64,000 nt of DNA from Rapana venosa (Eukaryota; Mollusca; Gastropoda; Neogastropoda; Muricidae), in contig CM054135.1 of assembly GCA_028751875.1 (NCBI GenBank), forward strand, positions 7,582,924 through 7,646,923, read 5' to 3'. A model generated the notes under the pieces. That model saw only the letters and a program-made list of their open reading frames with translations, searched no databases and was not told where the DNA came from. Positions 61,201 through 63,048 of the stretch are shown here, one piece after another; the first letter of the stretch is position 1, and every line of letters starts with the position of its first letter. The position numbers and the translations under genes are program-made.

Positions 61201-63048
61201 ATTCCGTTGACAGAACTGTGTTTTGTAAACCTGAGATTTTTGTTAATGACATACCTTTTAAGATCACAGTCACTGGAATGCTTTCGATCAGAATGTATCA
61301 TGATAATAACAACAACCCTATCCATCTAACTCCCCTCCCCCAACCCCTACATCCCTCTGTCAAACCTCCCGACCTCACACTTGAAAATCTCAAGAGTTTC
61401 ACCTCTCCGTGTGTGTGTGTGTTGCTGTGTTCAGATCATGATCCGCGTGAAGGATGCAGAGCTGCAGAAGCTGAGGTCGCAGGTGAAGAACTTTGAAAAC
61501 AGCCTGCACCGCACCACAGAGGTGAGTGACATCAGCTGGAAGGTCACGGCCTGCAGGGAACCGGTGGGATTAGCTGATTTTGCTGTTAGAACAGTGACAT
61601 GAAATTGCACGACAGAAGTGTTAAGATAATGTCTGTGAAATGAAAAAAGAATATTGGCATCACTCTGATGTAGATCATGACCTCTTTATGAGCAGAAGAC
61701 ATGATTGTTGTGTTGAGAAGAAAAAAAGAGTGTGTGTCTGTGTATATGTGTGTGTGTGAATGCATGCACGTGCATGCGTTCATGTGTACATACATGCATG
61801 TGCATGTGTGCAGGAGCATCGTCAGACGATGACGCAGTACCTGCAGGCTCTGAAGGAGAACCAGGAGATGCGGAAAGAATACCAGGCGGAGGCGGACAGT
61901 CTGCGGGAACAGCTGGACAAGGCGCTGCACGAGTCAGGAGCCAGACGCCCCATCAGGCGCGGTGAGTAGCTGACAAGAGCGGCCGAGATTGTGAGGAACT
62001 CTAAGCCACAGCATTGTCTGATTTTGTCTGGTGAAAATAAGACAACAGAAAACTTTGGGTTTGGGTTTTTATTTGGGGTTTTATTTTGCTAACTCTTCCT
62101 CTGAGAAAAAGAGACACGCATTCCCACACACACGCATGTACATACACACACACACTCTCACACACACAACACAAACACACATATATAAAGCTTAATATTC
62201 TTTCTTTTCTTTTTTTTTTACAATTTTTTTTAACAGTTTCACTGAAAGTCATGTCAAACAAATTTACTAGTTTATTTTTGTGTGTGTGTTAAGAATAAAA
62301 TATCAAATGTACTCTGACTCGTTCTACCTATCCCTCCACACCTTCAGAAATGTGGCAAATTTGTGTTTTGCATTGAAAATCAAAAGCCTTGCTCCATTTA
62401 TATTTGAATCTTTATAGATTAAACAAATATACCTTTGTAAAGCAGAGAAAGTACCTACGAATGATTTAAAAATGAAGATTCCTAAAATATATATTTTTTG
62501 TTGTACATTATTCAAGACCATTATGTACCATCTTTGTATAAATACCGTCTGAAAATAAAACTTTGACTTGAATGATTCAGTGATGTGGAAAAAAAACCCA
62601 CATGCATTGTTTGTATGATCCATTTTCCTTTGTCCTCCTTGCTGCCTCTATGGGATCCAGGCAACTATACTTGACTGACCTTTCCTGCAGACAGTGCTGG
62701 ATTTGTGTCTTTGAGCCGTTGGACCTTTTGAGAGAGAGAGAGATTAGAGAGACGTGTGTCGTGTTGTTTTGGCTCCTGTTTCGTGTAAGTGTGCTGTCGG
62801 ATGCCGAGTGTCACTGTGTGTGTTGTGGGTGGAGTCAGTTGCTGGTCGTTGCAGACGTGTGGAGTTTGTTGTTTTGTCAGTATGAATTGTATTCAGAAGT
62901 AGTGGTCTGGTGACAGTGTCTGTGTCGGTTGTCGTGGTTGTTAGATTCTTTCTGCCGTTGTCGTATCGGTGTTTCAGATTTTTCAAATAGTACTGCGAGT
63001 GAAGAGATGTTGAATTTTTTTCCCCTTTTTTTTTCAGATTCTAGACGG
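12653..63048 (+). CDS. MPRIP: MPRIP / outspread-like Rho-interacting protein, 23-24 exons, partial at both ends
   Basis: The family is a cytoplasmic scaffold that binds F-actin through its N-terminal part, and RhoA and the myosin-binding subunit of myosin phosphatase through its coiled coil. What is seen: a PH1-type C-terminal helix in exon 1, a complete second PH domain in exons 4-6 (LKKGWLIKQ, RKHWFVLGGNSLKYY, YGFKIK, MTSGIRHNWMKAV), and a long C-terminal coiled coil. The coiled coil contains KDEALAEETRNTKA, LDAMRKAYEEEL and IRVKDAELQKL, which match the conserved MPRIP C-terminal region in the same order. Two PH domains favour MPRIP over TRIOBP/Tara, whose short form has one. Exon phases chain without conflict from exon 1 to exon 21. 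About 2,520 codons are present, far longer than the short vertebrate isoform, because exons 12 and 13 add over 1,100 codons. The start codon, most of PH1 and the C-terminus are not in view. Family call is firm; every exon boundary is a prediction. Confidence 0.87.
13504..13530. repeat. Short palindrome (gggaggtaat / attacctccc)
   Basis: A perfect 10-bp inverted repeat, gggaggtaat and attacctccc, separated by 7 bases. A related imperfect hairpin lies at about 63404-63427. It may be the end of a miniature element, but no partner terminal repeat was convincing. Confidence 0.55.
15661..15830 (+). repeat. SINE-B 3' part
   Basis: Shares agagtaggccattgtgt, caaaaccgcatgcacatggg, gactggatgtaaaa and gagtgcttattccattattc with the full copies at 24171 and 43391. 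The tRNA-like head is absent. It ends in an ATAAAAGAATAAA tail. Confidence 0.7.
16211..16485 (+). repeat. tRNA-derived SINE, family A, copy 2
   Basis: The head is damaged: gggatgggatagctc is followed by a deletion that removes most of the A box. The body (gtaaatgggtacctgccctc, cctcaatatgctggctcctg) matches copies at 3351 and 56500. Confidence 0.7.
16672..16968 (+). repeat. SINE-C, diverged copy
   Basis: It begins gatgcacgggtcgagtggtt taggtgg and ends cttgctcgaaagaacattc, matching the head and tail of the young copy at 34115-34406 while the middle has drifted. An older member of that family. Confidence 0.6.
17482..18294 (+). CDS. MPRIP: Exon 2: Ser-rich linker between PH1 and PH2
   Basis: 813 nt, 271 codons, phase 0 at both ends. 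Acceptor ctttcatcag and donor ctcaag|gtgagg. From about 17551 the frame has very high GC at third positions and reads through poly-Asn/Ser, LKHKYDKSHQEGMRKSSSLH, a long Ser/Thr-rich block, RDRPRHSRERSASLKDF and SADETDSNETDELK. The Arg-x-x-Ser patterns suggest kinase targets and the composition suggests disorder. The first 70 bases are odd: the chosen frame has random third positions there, while the +1 frame (SLRKKAVVGGPKEQTTQG) has the gene-like pattern and then hits a stop at 17558. Another acceptor six bases downstream (17487) keeps the same frame. Confidence 0.82.
18295..21557 (+). other. Intron between exons 2 and 3
   Basis: GT-AG intron of about 3.3 kb. It opens with a GT tract (18340-18386), then CTGT-rich sequence, a CA/CG stretch at 18917-18995, AAACC pentamers at 19140-19235, a C run at about 20021-20045, a retroposon-like tail near 20625-20690 and a GA tract at 20860-20940. 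No other exon was seen. Confidence 0.6.
21558..21659 (+). CDS. MPRIP: Exon 3: Ser/Ala linker leading into PH2, GC donor
   Basis: 102 nt, 34 codons, phase 0 at both ends. The acceptor is tctatggttcag. The donor is GAG|gcaagt, a GC-AG intron with otherwise perfect consensus. The reading MARSSEISAS through SPSSKYE then joins exon 4 as SKYE-DLTYLKKGWL, which parallels the MPRIP junction just before PH2. A GT donor seven bases upstream (AA|gtatga) would leave two extra bases and break PH2, so the GC donor is preferred. The initial ATG is internal, not a start. Confidence 0.75.
21755..22050 (+). repeat. SINE-E, diverged copy
   Basis: Shares caggtttgagtcttg, ctggtgaattatgcat, the 'aaagatcttgtaattcat' step and atcagcgtttggtg with the copies at 23860 and 54125. 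The head is eroded. Confidence 0.55.
23075..23260. repeat. Compound GTAT / GT / TA / CATA / ATA microsatellite with 'tatagcgct' module
   Basis: In order: (GTAT)n, (GT)n, a TA tract at 23099-23148, (CATA)n to 23187, (ATA)n to 23210, then the interspersed module aatttatatagcgctgaatc. Five adjacent repeat types beside one retroposon end suggest tail-seeded growth. Confidence 0.8.
23472..23588. repeat. 58-bp tandem duplication
   Basis: Two near-identical units each begin gactgttacctgtcagtttc and end ctctttttctcc. They differ at only a few bases. Confidence 0.75.
23860..24163 (+). repeat. tRNA-derived SINE, family E, copy 1
   Basis: The head reads catagccgagtggttaagac (A-box-like) and gtgggttcaaatc (B-box-like), the layout of a tRNA with a long variable arm. 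The body includes gtctggtgaattaa, tgcatgttaaagatct and ccccgaagtcggaatac. The 3' module is cut short where the next SINE begins. Confidence 0.75.
24171..24615 (+). repeat. tRNA-derived SINE, family B, copy with SINE-E-type tail
   Basis: The head gcgggatagcctagtggtta and gggttcgattcccc supply A- and B-box-like motifs. The body has atgagactataaaccgaggc, agagtaggccattgtgt and gggactggatgtaaaaaa. After an A-rich stretch it continues into the tail module (gaacctt, A-rich end) also used by family E. It lies directly downstream of a family-E copy. Confidence 0.75.
24895..24948 (+). CDS. MPRIP: Exon 4: first strand of PH2
   Basis: 54 nt, 18 codons, phase 0 at both ends, between ttggcaacag and cgg|gtaagt. 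It reads DLTYLKKGWLIKQGQSDR. The K-K-G-W-L-x-K-Q pattern is the classic first PH strand, and the MPRIP second PH domain has the same residues at this point. Confidence 0.92.
25561..25808 (-). repeat. SINE-B, inverted 3' part
   Basis: Plus-strand landmarks are gaggataatggaataagcac, tttacatccagtccccgtg, acacaatggcctactctta and gatgttaactccaggg, all reverse complements of the copy at 24171. The tRNA-like head is missing. Confidence 0.7.
25859..25985 (-). repeat. Retroposon 3' tail, inverted copy of 1545-1692
   Basis: It begins gtcaagtcaagtcaaatttt, then atttccagatggtacattga, ataagcaatgcatttgct and catcaagccatctgtctagg. This is the reverse complement of the segment at 1600-1690, with the same tail design. 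Confidence 0.65.
26640..26690. repeat. AT dinucleotide tract
   Basis: About 36 bases of uninterrupted (TA)n at 26649-26684, followed by a short imperfect extension. Confidence 0.85.
29960..30045. repeat. Long GT dinucleotide tract
   Basis: Uninterrupted (GT)n for about 73 bases preceded by a short GA run. It is the longest pure GT tract seen here and a Z-DNA candidate. Confidence 0.9.
30140..30565 (-). repeat. Diverged inverted composite SINE
   Basis: On the minus strand the order is a damaged tRNA-like head (near 30485-30560), the SINE-B central module (reverse of gggcctcagtttatattctc and aactccagg), then the SINE-E-type tail (reverse of ggttcaccaatggtgagg and ctaccaccaaggtagctgc). It shows head, centre and tail modules in one element. 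Confidence 0.6.
31795..32140 (-). repeat. Diverged inverted composite SINE, second copy
   Basis: Same modular order as at 30140-30565. Plus-strand landmarks are gtggttcaccaatgg, ccaccattaaggtagctg, ttggtttatagtctcat and caacactctaaccactagg (the inverted tRNA-like head). It is followed by a C run at 32141-32157. Confidence 0.6.
32180..32551 (-). mobile_element. GAT-tailed non-LTR retrotransposon, ORF2 C-terminus with a frameshift
   Basis: Minus-strand frames give FWPEKISNEDLLQRC, RRRWKWIGHILRRD and LHWTPEGRRKKGRPK, then a shift, then TWRRTVESEMKAMQHSW and LAQDRQEWKRFVTAL. This matches the intact piece at 37030-37526. The element ends in a (GAT)n tail (plus strand catcatcatcat near 32182-32193). 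It lies only about 85 bp upstream of exon 5. Confidence 0.8.
32635..32796 (+). CDS. MPRIP: Exon 5: core of PH2
   Basis: 162 nt, 54 codons, phase 0 at both ends, acceptor gtgtgtgtgcag, donor atcaag|gtaata. It reads ESRKHWFVLGGNSLKYYKDA, then LDGRIDLSTCYEVSE and NYGFKIK. These are strands 2 to 6 of the PH barrel, with the K-H-W-F-V-L and D-G-x-I-D-L-S-x-C-Y signatures of MPRIP PH2. The acceptor has a GT-rich rather than pyrimidine-rich run-up. Confidence 0.95.
32797..33597 (+). other. Intron between exons 5 and 6
   Basis: About 0.8 kb, GT-AG. It holds a long C run near 33197-33220 and an inverted SINE-E-type tail at 33330-33425 (ctccaaggtttacggatgg, accattaaggtagctgcat). No exon is seen inside. 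Confidence 0.6.
33598..34054 (+). CDS. MPRIP: Exon 6: end of PH2 and basic linker
   Basis: 457 nt: 152 codons plus one base (phase 1 end), acceptor gtgtcgcgcag, donor gctgcag|gtatgg. It begins TRNGEYVLAAMTSGIRHNWM, the last strands and the C-terminal helix of the PH domain with its invariant Trp. A Thr/Ala-rich linker follows, then a basic patch (GRREPGKKENRNVRRHHSD) and a Ser/Ala run. The spare G joins the first two bases of exon 7 to give Gly. GC-rich with strong third-position bias. Confidence 0.94.
34115..34406 (+). repeat. Young tRNA-derived SINE, family C, with perfect target-site duplication
   Basis: The head reads caccgcggtcgagtggttta and gcgggttcgatcccc (A and B boxes). The body has gacagactagcgtcctgtca and the 3' end is ctggctcgaaagaacatact plus a T run. 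Perfect 14-bp duplications flank it: tacaaagcttcttc at 34101-34114 and 34407-34420. It sits 60 bp downstream of the exon 6 donor. A nearly identical inverted copy lies at 52392-52647. Confidence 0.88.
34462..34512 (-). repeat. 'tatagcgct' interspersed module, inverted copy
   Basis: It reads tacaagattcagcgctatat then aaatttcatatattattatt, the reverse complement of the module at 23195-23245, again beside ATT-type trinucleotides. Confidence 0.55.
34556..34920 (-). repeat. GAA-tailed short repeat, family G, copy 3
   Basis: Plus-strand landmarks: a TTC run, catcaactattgttgtctct, gacaagtcaggcccagtgc, atttccagaaggtgggg and ctgacaggcctctggcat. It is the reverse of the repeat at 3672-4006 and the longest copy. 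Confidence 0.65.
35538..36022 (+). CDS. MPRIP: Exon 7: charged Ser-rich linker after PH2
   Basis: 485 nt: two bases plus 161 codons, phase 0 end, acceptor tgtgcccag, donor tctgag|gtgagt. It reads EGQQRLGPPPADRADSSPRA at the start, then KIPRHHSPISSSEPL, a Lys/Arg/Glu-rich stretch (KEEEEEKKRELMRRAKSPSA) and an acidic end (LSDAEDDMDLTLSSE). It is probably disordered and phosphorylatable. A highly basic segment followed by an acidic one fits a linker between the PH domains and the coiled coil. Confidence 0.9.
36578..36673 (+). CDS. MPRIP: Exon 8: His/Gly/acidic linker
   Basis: 96 nt, 32 codons, phase 0 at both ends, acceptor ttgatgacag, donor tctgag|gtaacg. It reads EHYMAAGGHDDHDGGHTESV and ends MMVELLESE. 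Small, symmetrical and in phase, so it could be skipped without a frameshift. No domain is recognised. Confidence 0.8.
37030..37526 (-). mobile_element. GAT-tailed non-LTR retrotransposon, intact ORF2 C-terminus
   Basis: A 160-codon minus-strand frame without internal stops. It has LYGSECWRMTESDLDKLSTF, LRRILRIFWPETISN, RRWGWIGHICRRE, LHWTPEGKRKRGRPKNTWRR and LAQDRQEWRTFVAALRANKA, the region downstream of the reverse transcriptase core. The stop is followed at once by a (GAT)n tail (plus-strand catcatcatcatcaa near 37033-37047). The 5' part, including the catalytic core, is missing, so this copy cannot move by itself. The GAT tail is RTE-like, but the clade is not assigned. Confidence 0.85.
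37741..38135. repeat. TGTAT/TGTGT/TGTTC pentanucleotide array
   Basis: About 79 five-base units, mostly TGTAT, TGTGT, TGTAC and TGTTC, in a hierarchical order. It is open in several frames because it lacks stops, giving Cys/Val/Leu- or Asn/Thr/Gln-rich pseudo-proteins of no meaning. Confidence 0.88.
38190..38460 (-). repeat. Diverged inverted tRNA-derived SINE, family D-like
   Basis: Plus-strand landmarks are gttacaagagcaac, attttt-gctagggacaactt, caggacctcagtttacca and the inverted head gaatcaaacctgcaacctct. The centre resembles the copy at 44086-44520. Confidence 0.5.
38515..38630. repeat. 20-bp minisatellite
   Basis: Five or six units of the type aagtatgtgctgatatagac in tandem, diverging at a few positions. 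Confidence 0.8.
40686..40790 (+). CDS. MPRIP: Exon 9: start of the coiled coil
   Basis: 105 nt, 35 codons, phase 0 at both ends, acceptor gctctcttcag, donor tcacag|gttcgt. It reads VESLKERLDHTQSQLVKMHE and ends LKSRLQKETSQ. Leucines at heptad spacing and Lys/Glu-rich flanks indicate a coiled coil. It resembles the first coiled-coil segment after PH2 in MPRIP. Confidence 0.88.
40791..42320 (+). other. Intron between exons 9 and 10
   Basis: About 1.5 kb, GT-AG. TTG repeats follow the donor (40840-40872). T runs, a G run near 41983-41996 and alternating CATG-rich sequence (42140-42230) fill the rest. No exon is seen. Confidence 0.55.
42321..42398 (+). CDS. MPRIP: Exon 10: Ser-rich spacer in the coiled coil
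   Basis: 78 nt, 26 codons, phase 0 at both ends, acceptor gtgttcctcag, donor gcacag|gtgacc. The phase-compatible frame reads SLDSSFSSGHGGRWSQQSSA and ends PMDSAQ. The composition breaks the coiled coil. Being small, symmetrical and low-complexity, it is a good candidate for an alternatively used exon. The other open frame (EPGQQFQQW) does not fit the neighbouring phases. Confidence 0.72.
42399..43818 (+). other. Intron between exons 10 and 11
   Basis: About 1.4 kb, GT-AG. It includes TTG repeats after the donor, a GAAGAAGAAG-tailed segment (42480-42690), an inverted SINE-B tail (43051-43135), CA-rich sequence and a full SINE-B copy (43391-43745). Confidence 0.6.
43391..43745 (+). repeat. tRNA-derived SINE, family B, copy 2
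   Basis: Head gggacgggatagcctagtgg and acccgggtttgattcc. The body has gatgagactataaaccgccc, taagagtaggccattgtgtg and gggggctggatgtaaaaaaa, and the tail is ATAAAAGAATAAAATAAAAATAA. Close to the copy at 24171. It ends about 75 bp before exon 11. Confidence 0.8.
43819..44040 (+). CDS. MPRIP: Exon 11: coiled coil
   Basis: 222 nt, 74 codons, phase 0 at both ends, acceptor cccttgtccag, donor gatcag|gtacgg. It reads VQTLKRQLKESKDTVQKQCK, then EMEKLSTEVDLAHSRLAGTE and FSSDWNRRVRMLEDQ. Continuous heptads with Leu/Val at core positions. Confidence 0.93.
44086..44520 (+). repeat. tRNA-derived SINE, family D, full copy
   Basis: Head atcggtggtctagaggtaac with a damaged B box, then gatgagacgataaaccgagg (the central module shared with family B), gaacccacggcaacaagaga, ctctccccggggagagcagc and a TATAAATA tail. 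Tail-half copies lie inverted at 53896-54048 and 54585-54740. Confidence 0.75.
44525..44645 (+). repeat. GAA-tailed short repeat, family G, short copy
   Basis: ccccagtggggatacccggg, agcatccccaccttctgaca, ggctgtctgagtgcg and a short GAAGAA tail. It directly abuts the end of the family-D SINE. Confidence 0.55.
44939..45300. repeat. About 57-bp minisatellite ending at exon 12
   Basis: Six units with the core tattgcaagtgctgtcatgt followed by GTGTGGG-rich sequence. Units start near 44940, 44991, 45048, 45107, 45164 and 45217 (spacing 53-59). The last, degraded unit runs into the exon 12 acceptor. Confidence 0.85.
45337..46668 (+). CDS. MPRIP: Exon 12: giant coiled-coil exon
   Basis: 1,332 nt, 444 codons, phase 0 at both ends, acceptor gatgtgtgtgcag, donor caacag|gtaggc. 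It opens LKDNTHKLEHARDTLMTKER and is almost unbroken Leu/Glu/Gln/Lys heptads to about codon 260, including EKVADLEKDNHTLRVQLEQL. A second part (LESTIEGLNKQIQGLQLKLM, ILILDSDLKEINLLLKQLHD) follows, then a Ser/Gln/His-rich end (SSSNSHSHQQQQRGG). Open sequence upstream of 45337 belongs to a minisatellite, not to the exon. Expected role: a long rod for dimerisation and partner binding. Confidence 0.95.
46681..46708. repeat. Poly-G run (G28) just inside intron 12
   Basis: 28 uninterrupted G residues beginning 12 bases after the exon 12 donor. The length is probably uncertain in any assembly. Confidence 0.85.
46795..46895 (+). repeat. SINE-E-type tail in the short intron 12
   Basis: ctcacctttggtgaaccttg, gatctctagctaaggaac and an AAACAAAAAAAG end, the tail module of families B and E. 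It occupies about a third of the 312-bp intron. Confidence 0.65.
46981..49066 (+). CDS. MPRIP: Exon 13: giant exon, coiled coil with acidic linkers
   Basis: 2,086 nt: 695 codons plus one base (phase 1 end), acceptor gttgtgtccccag, donor gacag|gtaacc. It opens MESLLQRVEQLSTQLG. Coiled-coil stretches (MKRLKDMNQQLENTSKDLKD, LQRLKDRHKAVMEVAQLYQE) alternate with Gly/Pro/Ser-rich linkers and two acidic patches (EDSDDDDGEEATTIDD; GDEDERGEEEENDDD). Long helices such as EMSHLLQRDAEEQEEERD and DILRLQADILAEKILVEGHL fill the middle. Its first ATG is internal. It is absent from the short vertebrate MPRIP isoform; very large central exons are known in long isoforms of this family. Confidence 0.94.
49067..50856 (+). 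other. Intron between exons 13 and 14
   Basis: About 1.8 kb, GT-AG (gtaacc to gttcgcgacag). The first 600 bp are AT-rich with nothing recognised; the rest is a 66-bp minisatellite running to within about 45 bp of exon 14. Confidence 0.7.
49680..50812. repeat. 66-bp minisatellite, 17 copies
   Basis: Each unit contains gagggtggtgacaggtgac, then gacagatagcacaacagag and ataatgcaacacaacgaac. I count 17 occurrences of the gtggtgacaggtgac core. Units differ at a few positions (C/T and A/G changes, one small deletion). Because 66 is divisible by three and the unit has no minus-strand stops, all three minus frames stay open for about 400 codons; none is a gene. Confidence 0.93.
50857..51179 (+). CDS. 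MPRIP: Exon 14: coiled coil / acidic segment
   Basis: 323 nt: two bases plus 107 codons, phase 0 end. Acceptor gttcgcgacag|acc, chosen because it is the only nearby AG that restores the phase left by exon 13 (G plus AC gives Asp). The AG at 50887 does not. It reads HGLSPPAIPSVPHPSNASAY, then AAQTTFMMFKLKLLHQQEMD, an acidic run (EKDEDEVDGEGDLDQ) and DDEVETLRVIASQ. The donor cag|gtgggg is repeated three more times downstream. Confidence 0.88.
51156..52190 (+). repeat. Tandem array of exon-boundary repeats filling intron 14
   Basis: A roughly 30-bp segment (acgttgcgcgtcatcgcc then tcgcag|gtgggg) occurs four times, with CAG ending at 51179, 51347, 51658 and 52184. Copies 1-3 share a following sequence (agttggttcttcagttttaa, cgtcctttccaccc). 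Copies 2-4 share a preceding one (ccagtaaaaa, cctaatcaacaaacg). Between them lie GT tracts of increasing length. The intron (51180-52184) is thus three tandem units of 168, 311 and 526 bp. Copy 1 is the coding end of exon 14; copy 4 is the acceptor and start of exon 15. Confidence 0.9.
52185..52337 (+). CDS. MPRIP: Exon 15: coiled coil
   Basis: 153 nt, 51 codons, phase 0 at both ends, acceptor catggcctggcag, donor agcaag|gtcagg. It reads VGRLEEVVSGRDWEVVEGHV, then RQLEQKVQGELQLAQERHEV and DLFKQEESK. Joined to exon 14 it gives LRVIASQ-VGRLEEVV, an unbroken helix. The acceptor lacks a pyrimidine tract because it is a copy of the exon 14 end. Confidence 0.88.
52392..52647 (-). repeat. Young SINE, family C, 5'-truncated, with perfect target-site duplication
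   Basis: Almost identical to the reverse complement of 34115-34406 but lacking the A-box end. Perfect 13-bp duplications flank it: tcgctgatgattg at 52379-52391 and 52648-52660. It lies 42 bp past the exon 15 donor. Confidence 0.88.
53265..53452. repeat. About 90-bp tandem duplication before exon 16
   Basis: Two copies, near 53268-53355 and 53359-53450. Each contains caataccacaaaaaccaata, ccacataccgaccc, cgcagtaat and ccccccgac. The second runs directly into the exon 16 acceptor. Confidence 0.85.
53457..53699 (+). CDS. MPRIP: Exon 16: coiled coil
   Basis: 243 nt, 81 codons, phase 0 at both ends, acceptor gacgctacag, donor tacaag|gtgagc. It reads VEHMWEEAQQERDHFEARCS, LEEELRSVSNLHDDEVERMR and QQLTKQILLQKETYK. 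Regular heptads. Strong third-position GC. Confidence 0.93.
53896..54048 (-). repeat. SINE-D 3' half, inverted
   Basis: taagtcatgagatttctctg, tgaaattcgggctgctcttc, acaagagcagcgccaccctt and tttccctatcagagtggctt are reverse complements of the end of the copy at 44086-44520. Confidence 0.7.
54125..54490 (+). repeat. tRNA-derived SINE, family E, with full tail
   Basis: Head ggatggtggttaagactg and catgggttcgaatcttg, body gtctggtgaattatg, gtgcagacctgccagtg and tgcatgttaaagatcttgt. The complete tail module (ggaatgtggctaccttcatg, cgaaatctcaggtaaacctt, ctgaggaac) ends in A-rich sequence. The most complete copy of this family. Confidence 0.78.
54585..54740 (-). repeat. SINE-D 3' half, second inverted copy
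   Basis: ctgctctccccggggagagt, gccccaagagcagccg, tttccctataagagtgactt and ttgccaggggcaac. Older than the copy at 53896. Confidence 0.6.
54822..54926 (+). CDS. MPRIP: Exon 17: basic/helical segment
   Basis: 105 nt, 35 codons, phase 0 at both ends, acceptor ggtgttttcag, donor gaactg|gtcagt. It reads RFLRKMKGQLAGPNKEDVVE and ends MVNKELSGVSDHAEL. A GT tract follows the donor from 54943. Confidence 0.87.
55360..55446 (+). CDS. MPRIP: Exon 18: Pro-rich linker
   Basis: 87 nt, 29 codons, phase 0 at both ends, acceptor tttgccggcag, donor gaagag|gtaggc. It reads PEDEEVPPLPSQPPPDAPHS and ends EDKTLNMEE. A proline-rich break in the coiled coil. Symmetrical, so potentially skippable. Confidence 0.85.
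55447..56374 (+). other. Intron between exons 18 and 19
   Basis: About 0.9 kb, GT-AG, pyrimidine-rich at the start (CCTCCT repeats) and then AT-rich. No repeat family or exon was recognised. Confidence 0.6.
56375..56441 (+). CDS. MPRIP: Exon 19: conserved C-terminal coiled coil begins
   Basis: 67 nt: 22 codons plus one base (phase 1 end), acceptor ctgtgttgttag, donor aagcag|gtaagt. It reads ELELLKKEKDEALAEETRNT ending KA. The K-x-E-K-D-x-x-L-A-E-E-T pattern matches the conserved MPRIP C-terminal coiled coil. Confidence 0.92.
56500..56783 (-). repeat. tRNA-derived SINE, family A, inverted full copy
   Basis: On the minus strand it opens ggggacgggatagctcagtg and gtcagagcactcgctttccc. The body matches the copies at 3351 and 16211. 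It is the best preserved of the three. Confidence 0.8.
57060..58440 (-). mobile_element. Putative retroposed element with one ORF and AATAAA-CGAGTT tail
   Basis: On the minus strand the order is a 308-codon ORF (58398-57472), about 370 bp of untranslated sequence, the segment gggccaatggcctttttgtg, an AATAAA signal (complement of 57090-57095), a TTCGAG tandem tail and GA repeats. The tail region is repeated without the ORF at 5056-5255. Both ends sit in GA-rich sequence, so a target duplication cannot be defined. Whether it is a non-autonomous retrotransposon or a retrocopied host gene is open. Confidence 0.55.
57472..58398 (-). CDS. Uncharacterised 308-codon ORF, antisense inside intron 19
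   Basis: Intact single-exon frame, ATG to TGA; the second ATG at codon 7 (MSVTGLPATVV) is also usable. Residues about 8-50 look like a small alpha/beta fold (TTLNALLIGNVLSSWKVAGE, VVFVLRLKPV). Residues 71-86 are a basic motif, YFRKKCPSQIRRDVQR. The middle is Ser/Asp-rich and probably disordered. The C-terminal third has KCVFWYIKQEEK and LPEERVRLARLRKGKQ and may be helical. No signal peptide, membrane segment, zinc finger or catalytic motif is seen. Codon use is less GC-biased than the host exons. The stop lies in the first copy of a 20-bp duplication (57452-57491); the second copy has CGA instead of TGA there. I do not recognise the family. A PSQ-x-x-RD basic motif after a short N-terminal domain recalls uncharacterised proteins repeated in mollusc genomes, but that is a weak impression. 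Confidence 0.6.
   Translation of the reverse strand: MHLSFKMSVTGLPATVVTTLNALLIGNVLSSWKVAGESGSVVFVLRLKPVDKSVSTEMADPVLNCNSRVQYFRKKCPSQIRRDVQRSKQHQERQASRQCDKDSVLEDSVLSDSDSLHCDRVDAESKQASVYTELCVDSAVNVPATLDSLALPCEPATDSKIGVSSEASDVQEELTVGCTVDDSHTGIVKQYVSTLTDKRVQRRLRDSKRNTRFRKVVVHSSDDQNIVMCESDDITLEYSWNGDPGEESKCVFWYIKQEEKNMLPEERVRLARLRKGKQCTNTQHTATVVASAEQELHHLRDLIQSYMG
58567..58687 (+). CDS. MPRIP: Exon 20: conserved coiled coil
   Basis: 121 nt: two bases, 39 codons, two bases. Acceptor gtatggtttcag, donor cacga|gtcagg (weak). Joined to exon 19 it gives KA-A-LDAMRKAYEEELQHERQK and ends FVSEIRHRH. The A-(L/I)-(D/E)-A-M-(R/K)-x-A-(Y/H) motif matches MPRIP. Confidence 0.92.
59390..59672 (+). repeat. SINE-B, headless diverged copy
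   Basis: agtccttcagacgagaatat, aaaccaaggccccatgtgtg, catcttgcgcacacattaaa, attgtgtgccggtagg and the ATTCCATTATC end. A TATA-rich insertion interrupts the tail. Confidence 0.65.
59778..59921 (+). CDS. MPRIP: Exon 21: conserved coiled coil
   Basis: 144 nt: one base, 47 codons, two bases (phase 2 end). Acceptor atgtgacacag, donor caagag|gtcagt. It reads VEVEKTKEELKQVKMHYMSK, then CEDLKLLEVKLGQTKQDYES and INQLIKR. The S-K-C-x-x-x-x-L pattern matches MPRIP. It is followed by a G-rich tract (59964-59987). Its end phase does not fit exon 22. Confidence 0.9.
59922..61434 (+). other. Intron(s) between exons 21 and 22; an exon is missing here
   Basis: About 1.5 kb. It holds a G run (59967-59987), G/T-rich sequence, a SINE-D-like end (60500-60590), an inverted SINE-E-type tail (60610-60715) and an inverted retroposon tail (60952-61015). 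No exon with the needed phases (one base in, phase 0 out) was found. Confidence 0.6.
60952..61015 (-). repeat. Retroposon 3' tail, TTGAAT-type, inverted
   Basis: Plus strand: caattcaatcaattcaaaca, ctttattacctcagagacgg. Read on the minus strand it ends in ATAAAG plus a TTGAATTGA tail. A related tail design lies at 14695-14755 on the plus strand. Confidence 0.5.
61435..61521 (+). CDS. MPRIP: Exon 22: conserved coiled coil
   Basis: 87 nt, 29 codons, phase 0 at both ends, acceptor gctgtgttcag, donor acagag|gtgagt. It reads IMIRVKDAELQKLRSQVKNF and ends ENSLHRTTE. The L-R-V-K-(D/E)-x-E-(L/I)-Q-x-L pattern is the MPRIP signature near the C-terminus. Confidence 0.92.
61814..61961 (+). CDS. MPRIP: Exon 23: last clear exon
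   Basis: 148 nt: 49 codons plus one base (phase 1 end), acceptor gcatgtgtgcag, donor gcgcg|gtgagt. It reads EHRQTMTQYLQALKENQEMR, then QLDKALHESGARRPIRR. The coiled coil ends in an Arg-rich tail. There is no stop, so at least one more coding exon follows. Confidence 0.9.
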
